64,000 bases of DNA from Azospirillum brasilense (GCF_022023855.1 NZ_CP059455.1:1-64000), one strand, 5' to 3'. Numbered from the stretch's first letter, positions 17,932 through 26,028 are shown. Program-made: numbers and translations. The notes: generated from the letters alone by a model not told the origin.

Positions 17932-20004
17932 TCAAGTGTCTGGAAACATTGAAAGTTGATCCTCGGAAGCGAGGCGGCACGGTTCTCCCTTCCGCCCGAT
18001 GGTGGCAAGAACCCGTTGCTCCCGAAGGTCGGAGGCGCGGATCTGGTAGGGAGCGCCGGGCACCACCTGCTCGGCGACGATCAGCCCGGCATCCATAAGG
18101 CGCCGAAGTCGGTGGCGCGAGATGCCGAGCGCCGCGGCGGCCTCGTACTGGGTCAGCCATTCGCCATCCTTCTCGGCCGACCGGTAGGCGCGGATGCCAT
18201 GGACCCGGCGCAACGAGCTGACACGGTGCCCGGTCCAGGATTTCCCCTGCCCGGTGCGCATGCCCATCCGGTTCAGCTGCGCAGCGATGTCCGCATCCGA
18301 CCAGCGCGTCGCCATGCTGCGGATCACCGCCATCGCTTCCTCCGGCGTCCGGCAACCGTGCTCCCCGGTTTGCGGCTTGGTGAGACGCAGCTGCGAGTGC
18401 TGGCCCCCGCGCCAATGGATGGTGAGGATGACCTCGCGCGCCGCCTCGTCGACGTCGGCGATGATGTTGACGATCAATGTCCGCAGCAGCCGTTGACGCG
18501 CCCTGGTGGTCACCCCCGGCGCGTTCCAGGCGGCCTGCAGGTCGTCCGCCAGCCCGGCGAAGTCCGGCGCCGCGGGAGCCGGAACGGGAGCCGACACGGA
18601 CGCGACCCGCGCTTCGCACGCCTCGACACGCTGAAGCGCCGCCTCCCAGTTCTTTTCCAACTGCGCGGCGATCAGCCGATTGTCGGGATCGCAGGCGACA
18701 TAGCGCCGTTCCGCCAGCGTCGCCTCGTAGCGCGCCTTCTGAAGATCCAACTCCGCCATCCGCCGTCGTTCGGTCTGGTGCTCCATATGCCTCCGCTCAG
18801 CTTCCAGCGCGGCCTCGATCGCCATCGGCTCGACGGCTCGCAGAAGTTCGCCGGCGACCGCCTCGTCCACCCGGGAACTTCCGAACCCAAGGCATCGTGG
18901 CAGCCCGAGCATCTGGTTCGGGCGGTCGCAGCGATAGCCGGCTTGGCTCGGGCTGCGGCCACGGTAGGACACCGCCAGCCGTCGCCCGCACCGCGCACAG
19001 CTCAGGACGCCGACCAGCAAGGCGCGCCCGCCGCGCCCCGACTTCGCGCCGCCGACCCGGCCGTAGGCGTTGGCGGCGAGCAGCGTCTGGTTGCGCTCGA
19101 ACTCGTCCCAGTCCACGTAAGCCTCGTGGTGATCCTTCAGCAGAACCTCCCACTCTTCAAGCGGCTTGCCGTGGCCATAGCTCTTCCGCGCCCGCCCTTC
19201 GACGATTTCGGTGCGGTGCTGGCTCTTTCCGTAAACGTAGGCGCCGGCATAGAAGGGGTTCTTGAGCACACTGATGACATTGCGGTAGCGGATCGGCGTC
19301 CAGTCGAAGCTGATCAGTCTCTTGCCGTCAGACGGCCGCGGGAAGCAGACTCCTTCTGCTGCCAGCGACAGCAGGACCTGGCGCGCGCTGCCCAGCTCCC
19401 GGAAGCGGGTGAAGACGAGGCGGATCACCTCCTGAACCCGCAGGTCCGGATCGAATCCCAGACCGACCTCTCGGTGCCAGATGTAGCCGATCGGCACGCT
19501 GATGCGCAGTTCGCCTCGCCGCGCCTTGCTGCGGGCGGCATCAAGCATCCGGGTCCGCAGCACTCCCAACTCGAACTCGCTCATGCTGCCCTTCATGCCC
19601 AGCAGCAGCCGATCGTTCGGCCGCCCCGGATCGTAGATGCCGTCGAGGTCGATGACCCTGGCCTCGACGAGCCCGCAGAGTTCGAGCAGGTGGTGCCAGT
19701 CCCGGCCGTTGCGGGCGAGCCGGGAGGCGTCGAGGCACAGCACGGCGCCGATCTCGCCTGCACAGAGCGACGCCACCAGCCGCTCGAACCCGGGCCGCGC
19801 CATGGTGCCGCTGGCGGAGCGCCCGAGATCGTCGTCGATCACCTCGACCCGGCGGAAGCCTCGGCGCTTGGCCGCATCAACGAGTTCGTACTGCCGGCGT
19901 TTGCTCTCCAGGTTGGTCTGGACCTGCGCCGGGGAGGACTGGCGGACGTAGACCACGGCCTTGCGCTTGAGCACCGACGGCGGCAGGAGATCAGTGTTCG
20001 CCAT
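17932..20004 (-). CDS. Large serine recombinase of element A
   Basis: 690 aa. N-terminal resolvase domain (about 15-160) with nucleophile Ser in VYVRQSSPAQ and catalytic Arg in the EVIDDDLGRSASG and DASRLARNGRDW motifs; recombinase domain (about 170-290); zinc ribbon (CARCGRRLAV ... YRCDRP ... LPRC); coiled coil (about 400-500); C-terminal helix-turn-helix-like part (YEAAAALGISRHRLRRLMDA). ATG 20004 is preferred over 20028 because GGGAG lies nine bases upstream and MANTDLLPPS suits the family. About 35% identity by eye to the element B recombinase. It should integrate and excise element A. Confidence 0.93.
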   Translation of the reverse strand: MANTDLLPPSVLKRKAVVYVRQSSPAQVQTNLESKRRQYELVDAAKRRGFRRVEVIDDDLGRSASGTMARPGFERLVASLCAGEIGAVLCLDASRLARNGRDWHHLLELCGLVEARVIDLDGIYDPGRPNDRLLLGMKGSMSEFELGVLRTRMLDAARSKARRGELRISVPIGYIWHREVGLGFDPDLRVQEVIRLVFTRFRELGSARQVLLSLAAEGVCFPRPSDGKRLISFDWTPIRYRNVISVLKNPFYAGAYVYGKSQHRTEIVEGRARKSYGHGKPLEEWEVLLKDHHEAYVDWDEFERNQTLLAANAYGRVGGAKSGRGGRALLVGVLSCARCGRRLAVSYRGRSPSQAGYRCDRPNQMLGLPRCLGFGSSRVDEAVAGELLRAVEPMAIEAALEAERRHMEHQTERRRMAELDLQKARYEATLAERRYVACDPDNRLIAAQLEKNWEAALQRVEACEARVASVSAPVPAPAAPDFAGLADDLQAAWNAPGVTTRARQRLLRTLIVNIIADVDEAAREVILTIHWRGGQHSQLRLTKPQTGEHGCRTPEEAMAVIRSMATRWSDADIAAQLNRMGMRTGQGKSWTGHRVSSLRRVHGIRAYRSAEKDGEWLTQYEAAAALGISRHRLRRLMDAGLIVAEQVVPGAPYQIRASDLREQRVLATIGRKGEPCRLASEDQLSMFPDT

Positions 20005-20176
20005 CGTCACGCTCCCCGGTTCCGGCACCTGCGGCTTCCATCAGGAGAAGGGCCAATTGCACCACCGCCGCGGCGCGGTCGGCCGGGCTGATCGCCCGCA
20101 GCCTTGCGGTGTCGAAGGTCATGCTGAGCTGGCGCCGGGTCCTGGCCCGTCGTGTTGATGCTGACGGCGTCTTCAT
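19991..20176 (-). CDS. Element A small protein (~60 aa)
   Basis: 61 aa, basic N-terminus (KTPSASTRRARTRRQLSMTF) and a hydrophobic-helical C-terminal half (AAAVVQLALLLMEAAGAG). GGAGGAG seven bases before ATG 20176 is one of the best ribosome sites of the region. It overlaps the 3' part of the HPLYG frame and the recombinase start. It aligns loosely with the 59-aa protein of element B (RR..QLS..., L.LLLEA.GA). It may be a directionality or regulatory factor; no family is recognised. Confidence 0.7.
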   Translation of the reverse strand: MKTPSASTRRARTRRQLSMTFDTARLRAISPADRAAAVVQLALLLMEAAGAGTGERDDGEH

Positions 20177-20484
20177 GTCGCTCCTCCGGGACGATGATCG
20201 CATCGCCTGGAGAGCTTCGCCTGAATCCGCTGTCGCTCAGCTGACGCTGAAGGTTGATGATCGCTTCCACCGCGACCCGCGGCGTACCGAGTACCATGCC
20301 GGCGCAGATGACAGGGTCCAGCATCCATTCCGGCAACACCGTGATGATGCCGGGCGCCGCCTCGACGAAAACCAGATGGCCAATGGCGCGCGCCTCGCTC
20401 CACATCACCCGTACGCGACGGCCATACAGCGGATGCCAGCGGTAATGGACGTCAACATCCTGCCCGGCATGGGCACAATGGACG
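20007..20484 (-). CDS. Element A HPLYG protein, body without start codon
   Basis: The frame is open from the element end to TGA at 20007 and encodes VHYRWHPLYGRRVRVMWSEA, then GIITVLPEWMLDPVICAGMV and LGTPRVAVEAIINLQRQL. The HPLYG box and the LPxWM motif match the small proteins that accompany some serine recombinases (DUF5372-like, from memory). No ATG, GTG or TTG exists in this frame between the element end and the HPLYG box; upstream it runs into tnpC in the +1 frame. Joined to the ATG at 17917 it would be a 164-aa protein. Confidence 0.8.
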
Positions 20485-21840
20485 GGCGATGGCCACGGGC
20501 CTGATGCAGCGTTCGACCGTGTTGGTGTCCATCTCGACCCGGCCGTCGTCCAGGTAGACGCACAGCGCCTTCCAGCGGCCGAGCGCATAGCGGATCGCCT
20601 CGGCCAGCTTGGAGCGGCCCGGCAGGCGTGGGAGTTCCCGCTCCAGCCATGCCTTCAGCTCCGCCACCTGCGCCGCGGCCTCGGCTTGCCGGAGCTGCCG
20701 TCGCTCGTTGGCCGTGCGGCCGCGGATGCGCTCCTCGATCGCGTAGAGCCGGGCGATGCGGCGCAGCGCCTCCGCCGCGATCGGCGAGCCGTTCTCGGCC
20801 AGATCGTAAAAGCGGCGGCGGGCATGGCTCCAGCACGCCGCCAGCACCACCCGGTTGCCGGCGGCCAGCCGCTCGAACCCGGCATAGCCGTCCACCTGCA
20901 GCACCCCGTGGAAATCCCGGAGATGGCCGGCCGGGCGCTCGCCCTTGCGATCGCTGGTGTAGGCGTAGACCACGGCCGGCGGGTCTGTTCCCTGCCAGGG
21001 CCGGTCGTCGCGGGCATAAGCCCAGAACCGGCCGGTCTTCACCCGGCCGGTTCCCGGCGCCAGCGTCGGCATCGGCGTGTCGTCGGCGAACAGCTTGGTC
21101 GAGGCGAACACCGCCTTCGCGAGTTCCTCCTGCACGGTCTCCAGCCACCAGCACGCCTGTCCCGCCCACCCCGCGAGAACCGAGCGATCCACAGGAAAGC
21201 CGTTGCGGGCCAGGATCTGTGCTTGGCGGTAGAAGGGCAGATGATCGCAGTAGCGGCTGGTGATGATGTGCGCCAGCATCGCCGGCGTGGCCATGCCCTT
21301 GGCGGCCGGCTTTTCCGGGACCGGCGCCTGGTGCAGCGTGCCGCAGCCGCGGCAGGCGTATTTGGGCCGGCGGATGCGCAGCACCCGGACCTGGGCCGGC
21401 ACATAGTCCACCATCCGGGCGATGGTCTCGCCGGCCGCGTGCAGGGCGCCTCCGCAGCAGGGGCAGACACCGGCCCCGGCGTCCAACCCTTGCGGTTCCA
21501 CGATGATGTCGTGATGCGGCAGGTGATCGGGCCAGTCGCGGCCGCGCCCCTCCCGCTCGTTCGCCGGTTCCGGCGCGGTGTCCGGGCGGTCGGCGGCGAG
21601 TTTGGCCTCGACCCGGGCGATGTCCGCCTCCAGGTCGTCCAGCCCAAGGTCGAGTTGGTCGGGATCGAGCCGTTCGGAGCGCCGCCCGAAAACAGTGCGC
21701 TGCATCTGCCGGAGTTGCTGGCGCAGGGACTCCAACTCCGCCAGATTGGCTTTCTGGCGCTCCACGACCTCGGCCAAATCGCGCACCAGCTGCTGGAGCA
21801 GGGCTGGATCGGCGGGCAGGTTGTCGAGGTCGAAGCGCAT
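20485..21840 (-). pseudogene. IS66 TnpC transposase, 5' part (interrupted by element A)
   Basis: About 452 codons of TnpC: N-terminal coiled coil and leucine zipper (DPALLQQLVRDLAEVVERQK), CPCC zinc finger (GVCPCCGGAL, then YACRGCG), and DDE core with Asp in LFADDTPMPT, Asp in LQVDGYAGF and Glu in TNTVERCIRP. After IRPVAIA the frame enters element A and stops at 20452. Only the last ~70 residues are displaced, to 17691-17908. Confidence 0.93.
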
Positions 21841-21909
21841 GGCCGATGATACCTCAGATCACCGATCCAGGCCAGCCAAGCCCGTGGATTTCCTCAACTT
21901 TCCTCCCGT

Positions 21910-22110
21910 TTACCCCGCCGCGGTCGGCCGGGATACCGGCACCGTATGGCGCCATTCCAGCCCCTCCAGAAGCAAGGACAACTCCGCCGGCGTCAGCACC
22001 ACCGTGCCGCCCGGGGTCCGCGTCGTCGGCCAGACGAAACGGCCCCGCTCCAGCCTCTTGGCGAACAGGCACAGGCCGTTCTGATCGGCGTAGAGGATTT
22101 TCACGCGCCC
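21910..22110 (-). pseudogene. IS66 TnpB, 3' part
   Basis: Encodes RVKILYADQNGLCLFAKRLE, then RGRFVWP and TPAELSLLLEGLEW, the C-terminal half of TnpB (IS66 Orf2). Element B separates it from its N-terminal half (24714-24869). An ATG with a strong AAGGAGGG at the element B end (22134) reads in frame into it, so this half may still be translated as a fusion of about 74 aa. Confidence 0.9.
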
Positions 22111-22134
22111 ACCGAAGCGCGTGACATAGTGCAT
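22106..22134 (-). other. Detached start of the element B HPLYG gene (SD, ATG, first codons)
   Basis: After the recombinase stop (22143-22145) comes AAGGAGGG and then ATG CAC TAT GTC ACG CGC TTC GGT, ending in the shared core GGGCG. Joined at the core to the other element end, it continues GGG CGG ACT GAG in the HPLYG frame with no stop, giving 171 codons including the stop. In the integrated state the same ATG reads into the tnpB 3' half. Confidence 0.75.
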
Positions 22135-22142
22135 CCCTCCTT

Positions 22143-24233
22143 TCAGAGTCCCGGCAACCGCATCATCTCATCTCTATGATAATCAACGAGGTTTTTCGGG
22201 CGCCGCGCCTTTATCTCGTTCACGCCCGTTCGTACGGCATCCGTGTCCAGGGCGGCGACTGGGATGTGCCAAGGGGCTGAGGGGACAAGCTGCGTTGCCG
22301 GCAGGACCCCACGTTGGATAAGGCGGAGCACGGATGGGATGGAGAGACCGAGCCGCTTCGCTGTCTTGTCGGCCGTCATCGTCTCGGGACGGGGCACGGT
22401 CGGGTCGAAGTCGGGAATGGACAATCGCTCCCGCAACAGCCGAACCGCCATTGCCGTCCAGGTCTCTCCGGTTTCGGTCCGGCACTTTATGCGGTTCAGC
22501 GTCATCGAGATTTCGCGGTCCGGCCAATGGCCGCCAAGTTTTTTCACCACCTCCACCGCTCCTGGATTGCCGCCCTCCTGCCGACGGCCGGTTCTGGCCC
22601 GTGGCACGCGCAGTTCGGTATGCCGCCCCCCAACCCAATGGATCAGAATGACGGCCTCGTGCGCCGCGTCGTCGAGGTCGATCATCACTTCCTCCACGAG
22701 CAGCCGGGTCAGACGCTGCCGGGTTCGTGCATCCGCTGTCGGTGCATTCCAGGCGGCCGACAGATCATGAGCCAACTCCAGAAGAGCCGCCTTGTCCACC
22801 CTTGGGCGCGCCGCGGCGCGCGCCTCAGTCTCAGCGATCCGGCGTTCGATCTGCGCCACCCGTTCCAGAGCCGTGTTCCACCGCGCTTCCAGCTCTCTGA
22901 CGACATGGCGCTTTTCCGGCTCCACGAGGTCATACCGGCGAGCGGCCAGAGAGGCGTCGTAGCGGGCCGCCTCCAGTTCGCGCTCCAATGCCGCTCGCTC
23001 TTCCATTCCCGCCGCGGCCGCTTGGTCGGCGGCAAGCAGGGCCGCCTCCACCGCACGGGGAGAGACGGCTTCCAGCATTTGGGCCACGACCGCCCGGTCA
23101 ACGCGGATACCGCCGATGCCGACACACAGACCGACCCCGACATGGGCGTCGTCGCCCCGGCACTGGTAGCGGTGCGCATGTCCAGACTGCATGCCGTAGA
23201 ACACCCTCATCTTGCGGCCGCAGCGCCCGCACCGAACCAGCCCCGTCAACAGAGCCCGGCCACCCCGGCCAGCCTTGCGGGCGGCACGCTTCTGCATGTG
23301 GGCGTTTTCCTCCAGCATGCGCTGATGGTCCTCGAACTCGGCCCAGGTGATGTAGCCCTCGTGGTTGTCGCGCAGCAGGGTATTCCACTCAGTGCGCTCC
23401 CGCTTATGCCCGCTCGTCTTGCGGGCCCGTCCCTCGACGACCCGCGTCCGGTTGCCCCGCCGGCCGAACACGTAGGCGCCGGCATAGATCGGGTTCTGCA
23501 GGACCTGGATCACCGTGTGGTAGGCCGGCGGCTGCCAGAGGATCTTGCAGGCGGTGAGATTGCGCCGCACGACAGGGAGCGACAGTTCGGTGGCGCGCGC
23601 CCAGAGAAAGACCTGGCGGGCGCTGCCCAGTTCGCGGAACCTGCTGAACAGCATGCGGATGGCGCCGGCAACGCGCTCGTCAGGATCGATTTCGATCCGT
23701 CCGGCCTCGTTCCAGCAGTAGCCGGGCGGCAGCGTGAACCGCAACTCACCCCGCCGGGCCTTGCCATCCCGGGCTTCGATGCCGCGTTGGCGCAGCAGGC
23801 TGAGTTCGTACTCCGACATCGTTCCCTTCAGGCCGAGCAGAAGGCGGTCGTTCAGCAGCCTTGGATCATAGACACCGTCGGGATCGACGACCAGCGCCCC
23901 GGCCAGGGCACAGAGGTCAATGAGGTGGTGCCAATCCCGGCCATTGCGGGCCAGCCGCGAAGCCTCGATGCAATAGACCGCACCGACGGTACCGGCGCAG
24001 ACCGCCGCCACCAGCTTCTGGAATCCGGGGCGGGATTCGAGGCCGGACCCGGAGCGGCCAAGGTCCTCGTCGATGATCATGACATCGACAAACCCCGCCG
24101 TGCGTGCGGCGTCGGCCAAGGCATACTGCCACCGGCGGCTTTCCGTATGATTGATCAGCTGGCCGGGTGTGGACTGGCGGACATAGATCGCGGCACCGCG
24201 GCCAAGGTGATCAGCGGTGATCTTGGGGCTCAT
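22143..24233 (-). CDS. Large serine recombinase of element B
   Basis: 696 aa. Resolvase domain with nucleophile Ser in IYVRQSTPGQ, MIIDEDLGRSGSG and EASRLARNGRDWHH; recombinase domain (about 170-290); zinc ribbon (CGRCGRKMRV ... YQCRGDD ... GLC); coiled coil (about 390-490); a C-terminal part with a helix-turn-helix-like TAKRLGLSIPSVLRLIQRG. ATG 24233 follows AGGAGGGCGGCC and overlaps the HPLYG stop as ATGA. Same architecture as the element A enzyme but clearly diverged, so the two elements did not arise by recent duplication. Confidence 0.93.
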   Translation of the reverse strand: MSPKITADHLGRGAAIYVRQSTPGQLINHTESRRWQYALADAARTAGFVDVMIIDEDLGRSGSGLESRPGFQKLVAAVCAGTVGAVYCIEASRLARNGRDWHHLIDLCALAGALVVDPDGVYDPRLLNDRLLLGLKGTMSEYELSLLRQRGIEARDGKARRGELRFTLPPGYCWNEAGRIEIDPDERVAGAIRMLFSRFRELGSARQVFLWARATELSLPVVRRNLTACKILWQPPAYHTVIQVLQNPIYAGAYVFGRRGNRTRVVEGRARKTSGHKRERTEWNTLLRDNHEGYITWAEFEDHQRMLEENAHMQKRAARKAGRGGRALLTGLVRCGRCGRKMRVFYGMQSGHAHRYQCRGDDAHVGVGLCVGIGGIRVDRAVVAQMLEAVSPRAVEAALLAADQAAAAGMEERAALERELEAARYDASLAARRYDLVEPEKRHVVRELEARWNTALERVAQIERRIAETEARAAARPRVDKAALLELAHDLSAAWNAPTADARTRQRLTRLLVEEVMIDLDDAAHEAVILIHWVGGRHTELRVPRARTGRRQEGGNPGAVEVVKKLGGHWPDREISMTLNRIKCRTETGETWTAMAVRLLRERLSIPDFDPTVPRPETMTADKTAKRLGLSIPSVLRLIQRGVLPATQLVPSAPWHIPVAALDTDAVRTGVNEIKARRPKNLVDYHRDEMMRLPGL

Positions 24234-24390
24234 GGCCGCCCTCCTTTTTCTCCGTGCCCAGCCGGGCTCCGACGGCTTCCAGGAGGAGGTCCGCCAGGAC
24301 CTGCACGACCTCGTCCGGAACCACGAGACCCGGGAGCGGAACCGTGAGGGCAAGCGAGAGCTGGGATGTCGGCCGCGGTCGTCTGGTCAT
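24211..24390 (-). CDS. Element B small protein (59 aa)
   Basis: 59 aa: basic start MTRRPRPTSQLS, then a hydrophobic helix with VVQVLADLLLEAVGARLG and a charged end. GGAGGAGG lies upstream of ATG 24390. It overlaps the HPLYG frame upstream and the recombinase start downstream, exactly as in element A. Likely homologous to the 61-aa protein there. Function unknown. Confidence 0.7.
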   Translation of the reverse strand: MTRRPRPTSQLSLALTVPLPGLVVPDEVVQVLADLLLEAVGARLGTEKKEGGHEPQDHR

Positions 24391-24713
24391 CGGCAACCTC
24401 CTCCGTGGGTGAGTTGTCCGATGCTGCGCGATCGCTGGCCGAGCGCCGTAAATCCGAGAGAACTGCCGCCAATGCGCCAAGGGCAATGATTGTGGCCTGC
24501 GGCGGCCCCAAGGCCGCCATATCAAGGCAGGACGCCGCGTCGCACATCCAGGCCGGCAATTCCCGCGCCGTTCCGGGGCGCTCTTCGAGCCACAAGACAG
24601 GGTGGCCACCGCGTACTGTCCGGTTCACGACCCGCAGCGTCTTCCCGTACAGCGGGTGCCACGGGTACTCAACCCGCGCCGACTCGAAACTGTATGCTGA
24701 ATGACGCTCAGTC
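24230..24713 (-). CDS. Element B HPLYG protein, body without start codon
   Basis: Open from the element end to TGA 24230, encoding ESARVEYPWHPLYGKTLRVV, then ARELPAWMCDAASCLDMAAL and LGALAAVLSDL. The HPLYG box, LPxWMxD motif and following helix match element A. No start codon precedes the HPLYG box within the element; upstream the frame enters tnpB in its +1 frame. Joined to the ATG at 22134 it gives a 170-aa protein starting MHYVTRFGGRTERHSAYSF. Confidence 0.8.
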
Positions 24714-24869
24714 CGCCCCTTTTCCTCGGAAAATGTAAAGGTGGCCGCAGAACGGGTCTTTGCCGAGGGACTGCTGCACCAGCAGCGCCAGCCCATCGAA
24801 GCCGCGGCGCATGTCGCAGGGTTCCAACGCCAGGTAGATGCGCACACCGGCCGGGATCGACAGCATCAT
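24714..24869 (-). pseudogene. IS66 TnpB, 5' part (interrupted by element B)
   Basis: Encodes MMLSIPAGVRIYLALEPCDM, then RRGFDGLALLVQQSLGKDPF and HLYIFRGKGAD before the TGA just inside element B. This is the conserved N-terminal half of IS66 TnpB. Its ATG overlaps the tnpA stop, as usual in IS66. Confidence 0.9.
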
Positions 24870-25441
24870 GGACGCTCCAGCACGCTCACCACCCGGCGCA
24901 GCGCTTCGGCATCGACGTCCCGCCCGACCCGCAGGCGCCGTCCACCGGCCAATTCGATCTCGATCATGCCGGCACCGGATGGCGCCGGTGGCGTGAGGGA
25001 GAGAACCGGCGTGGCGTCCGCCACCTCCACCGGTGCAAAGAGGGGCGGCGGCTCGGCCGGGGTGAGCATCTGGCGGCGCCAGCGGAACAACAGGCTGGGA
25101 TCGACCCCGCGCCGGCGGGCGACCAGCGACACGCTTACGCCCGGCTCGCAGGTCTCCGCCACCAGTTGCTCTTTTTCCACCTGCGACCAGCGCCGCCGAC
25201 GGGGAGCCGCCTCGACGATCTCCATCATCAAGGGAGCGCTCGCCGTCATAGGGACAGCACCAGGACTATCCCTATGACCCGGAGCGCTCACCTCCTCCAC
25301 AGCGGCAAAGCGGCGCGACCACCGCCCCAAAGCCCACCGTCCAATTCCATGGGCCTCAGCATAGGCCTTCAGCGTCTGCCCGCTGACCTTCCATGCCTCG
25401 GCATGACTGCGCCAATAACTCTCCAGATCCTGGCCCGACAT
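24866..25441 (-). CDS. IS66 TnpA
   Basis: 191 aa, an intact IS66 Orf1 with a helix-turn-helix. N-terminus SYWRSHAEAWKVSGQTLKAY; central WSQVEKEQLVAETCEPGVSV then SLVARRRGVDPSLLFRWRRQ; C-terminal IEIELAGGRRLRVGRDVDAE, which is typical. It is the first gene of the tnpABC operon and the only one not interrupted. Confidence 0.9.
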   Translation of the reverse strand: MSGQDLESYWRSHAEAWKVSGQTLKAYAEAHGIGRWALGRWSRRFAAVEEVSAPGHRDSPGAVPMTASAPLMMEIVEAAPRRRRWSQVEKEQLVAETCEPGVSVSLVARRRGVDPSLLFRWRRQMLTPAEPPPLFAPVEVADATPVLSLTPPAPSGAGMIEIELAGGRRLRVGRDVDAEALRRVVSVLERP

Positions 25442-25522
25442 CCTCTTTCCCCGCTGATCTGTGACCAGCGGAATATTTCATGAACCAGGATCACGTCGGA
25501 GGTGTCGTCACGCAACGCTTAC

Positions 25523-25530
25523 CCATCGAC
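25523..25530. repeat. Target duplication, right copy (CCATCGAC)
   Basis: Second copy of the 8-base duplication flanking the IS66 element; joining 17665 to 25531 restores the orfB frame ([10 protein letters not shown]). Confidence 0.95.
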
Positions 25531-26028
25531 CGCCCCGACCAGGTGTGGTGCAGCGATATCACGTACATTCCCATGCGCCGCGGCTTCCTGTACCTGGTCG
25601 CCGTCATGGACTGGGCATCCCGCCGCGTTCTGGCATGGCGGTTGTCGAATACCATGGACGTCGAGTTCTGCATCGAGGCCGTGGAGGAGGCGATGGCACG
25701 GCACGGACGACCGGACATCTTCAACACTGATCAGGGCAGCCAGTTCACCAGCCCACGCTTCACCGGGCTCTTGACCGCGGCCGGCATTCGGGTGTCGATG
25801 GACGGGCGCGGCCGGTGGATGGACAACGTCTTCATCGAACGGCTGTGGCGATCGATGAAATACGAGTGCGTCTACCTCCACGCCTTCGAAACGGGCAGCG
25901 AGGCCAGGGCCGGGATCGGCCGCTGGATCGATTACTACAACGCCGACCGCCCGCACTCGGCGCTCGGCGGCAGAACCCCGGACGAGGCCTACCAGGGCAC
26001 ATCGGACCGGATCAGATTGGCGGCATGA
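25531..26028 (+). pseudogene. IS3 OrfB, 3' part
   Basis: Carries the whole DDE core: Asp in [19 protein letters not shown], Asp in [11 protein letters not shown] and Glu in WMDNVFIERLWRSMKYECVY, then WIDYYNADRPHSALGGRTPD. An ATG at 25480 lies in IS66 sequence and could give a 182-aa product with an intact catalytic core but no DNA-binding part. Confidence 0.92.

Larger units (their letters stand above)
17909..20484 (-). mobile_element. Serine-recombinase element A inside IS66 tnpC
   Basis: 2576 bp between two copies of GGCGATGG (17901-17908; 20485-20492). Removing it with one copy of the core restores tnpC exactly. Ends carry inverted CATTGTGCCC (reading inwards). Joining the ends gives a 38-bp attP-like dyad centred on AT with ten paired outer bases, as expected for a serine integrase. 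Three overlapping genes on the minus strand (HPLYG protein, ~60-aa protein, recombinase) are co-oriented with tnpC. It is a sister of element B: same size, order, overlaps and headless first gene. Confidence 0.85.
22111..24713 (-). mobile_element. Serine-recombinase element B inside IS66 tnpB
   Basis: About 2603 bp between short shared CGCCC cores (22106-22110 and 24714-24718). Gene order and overlaps equal those of element A: HPLYG body, 59-aa protein, large serine recombinase, all on the minus strand and co-oriented with tnpB. The end sequence GACATAGTGCATCCC resembles the element A end TTCATTGTGCCCC. Joined ends form an imperfect dyad. The exact crossover is less certain than for A because the rejoined tnpB is one base out of frame. 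Confidence 0.8.
17666..25522 (-). mobile_element. IS66-family element, itself carrying two serine-recombinase elements
   Basis: Left end GTAAGCGGAGCGTGATCGCA at 17666 and right end (reverse strand) GTAAGCGTTGCGTGACGACA from 25522: inverted repeats with the GTAAGCG start usual for IS66. Genes on the minus strand are tnpA (intact), tnpB (interrupted by element B) and tnpC (interrupted by element A). Without A and B the element would be about 2.7 kb, normal for IS66. With one copy of the 8-bp core, tnpC is restored to exactly 522 codons. tnpB restores to 352 bases, one more than a multiple of three. Confidence 0.93.

Noticed and set aside
17897-18619. 240-aa minus-strand frame ending in MNTPSP
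   Set aside because: Out-of-frame shadow of recombinase A; only its last six codons matter, as the detached start of the HPLYG gene.
17909-20484. Element A read as a DDE transposon with an 8-bp target duplication
   Set aside because: The 8-bp identity also fits a shared att core, the only enzyme is a serine recombinase, and the joined ends form an integrase-type dyad.
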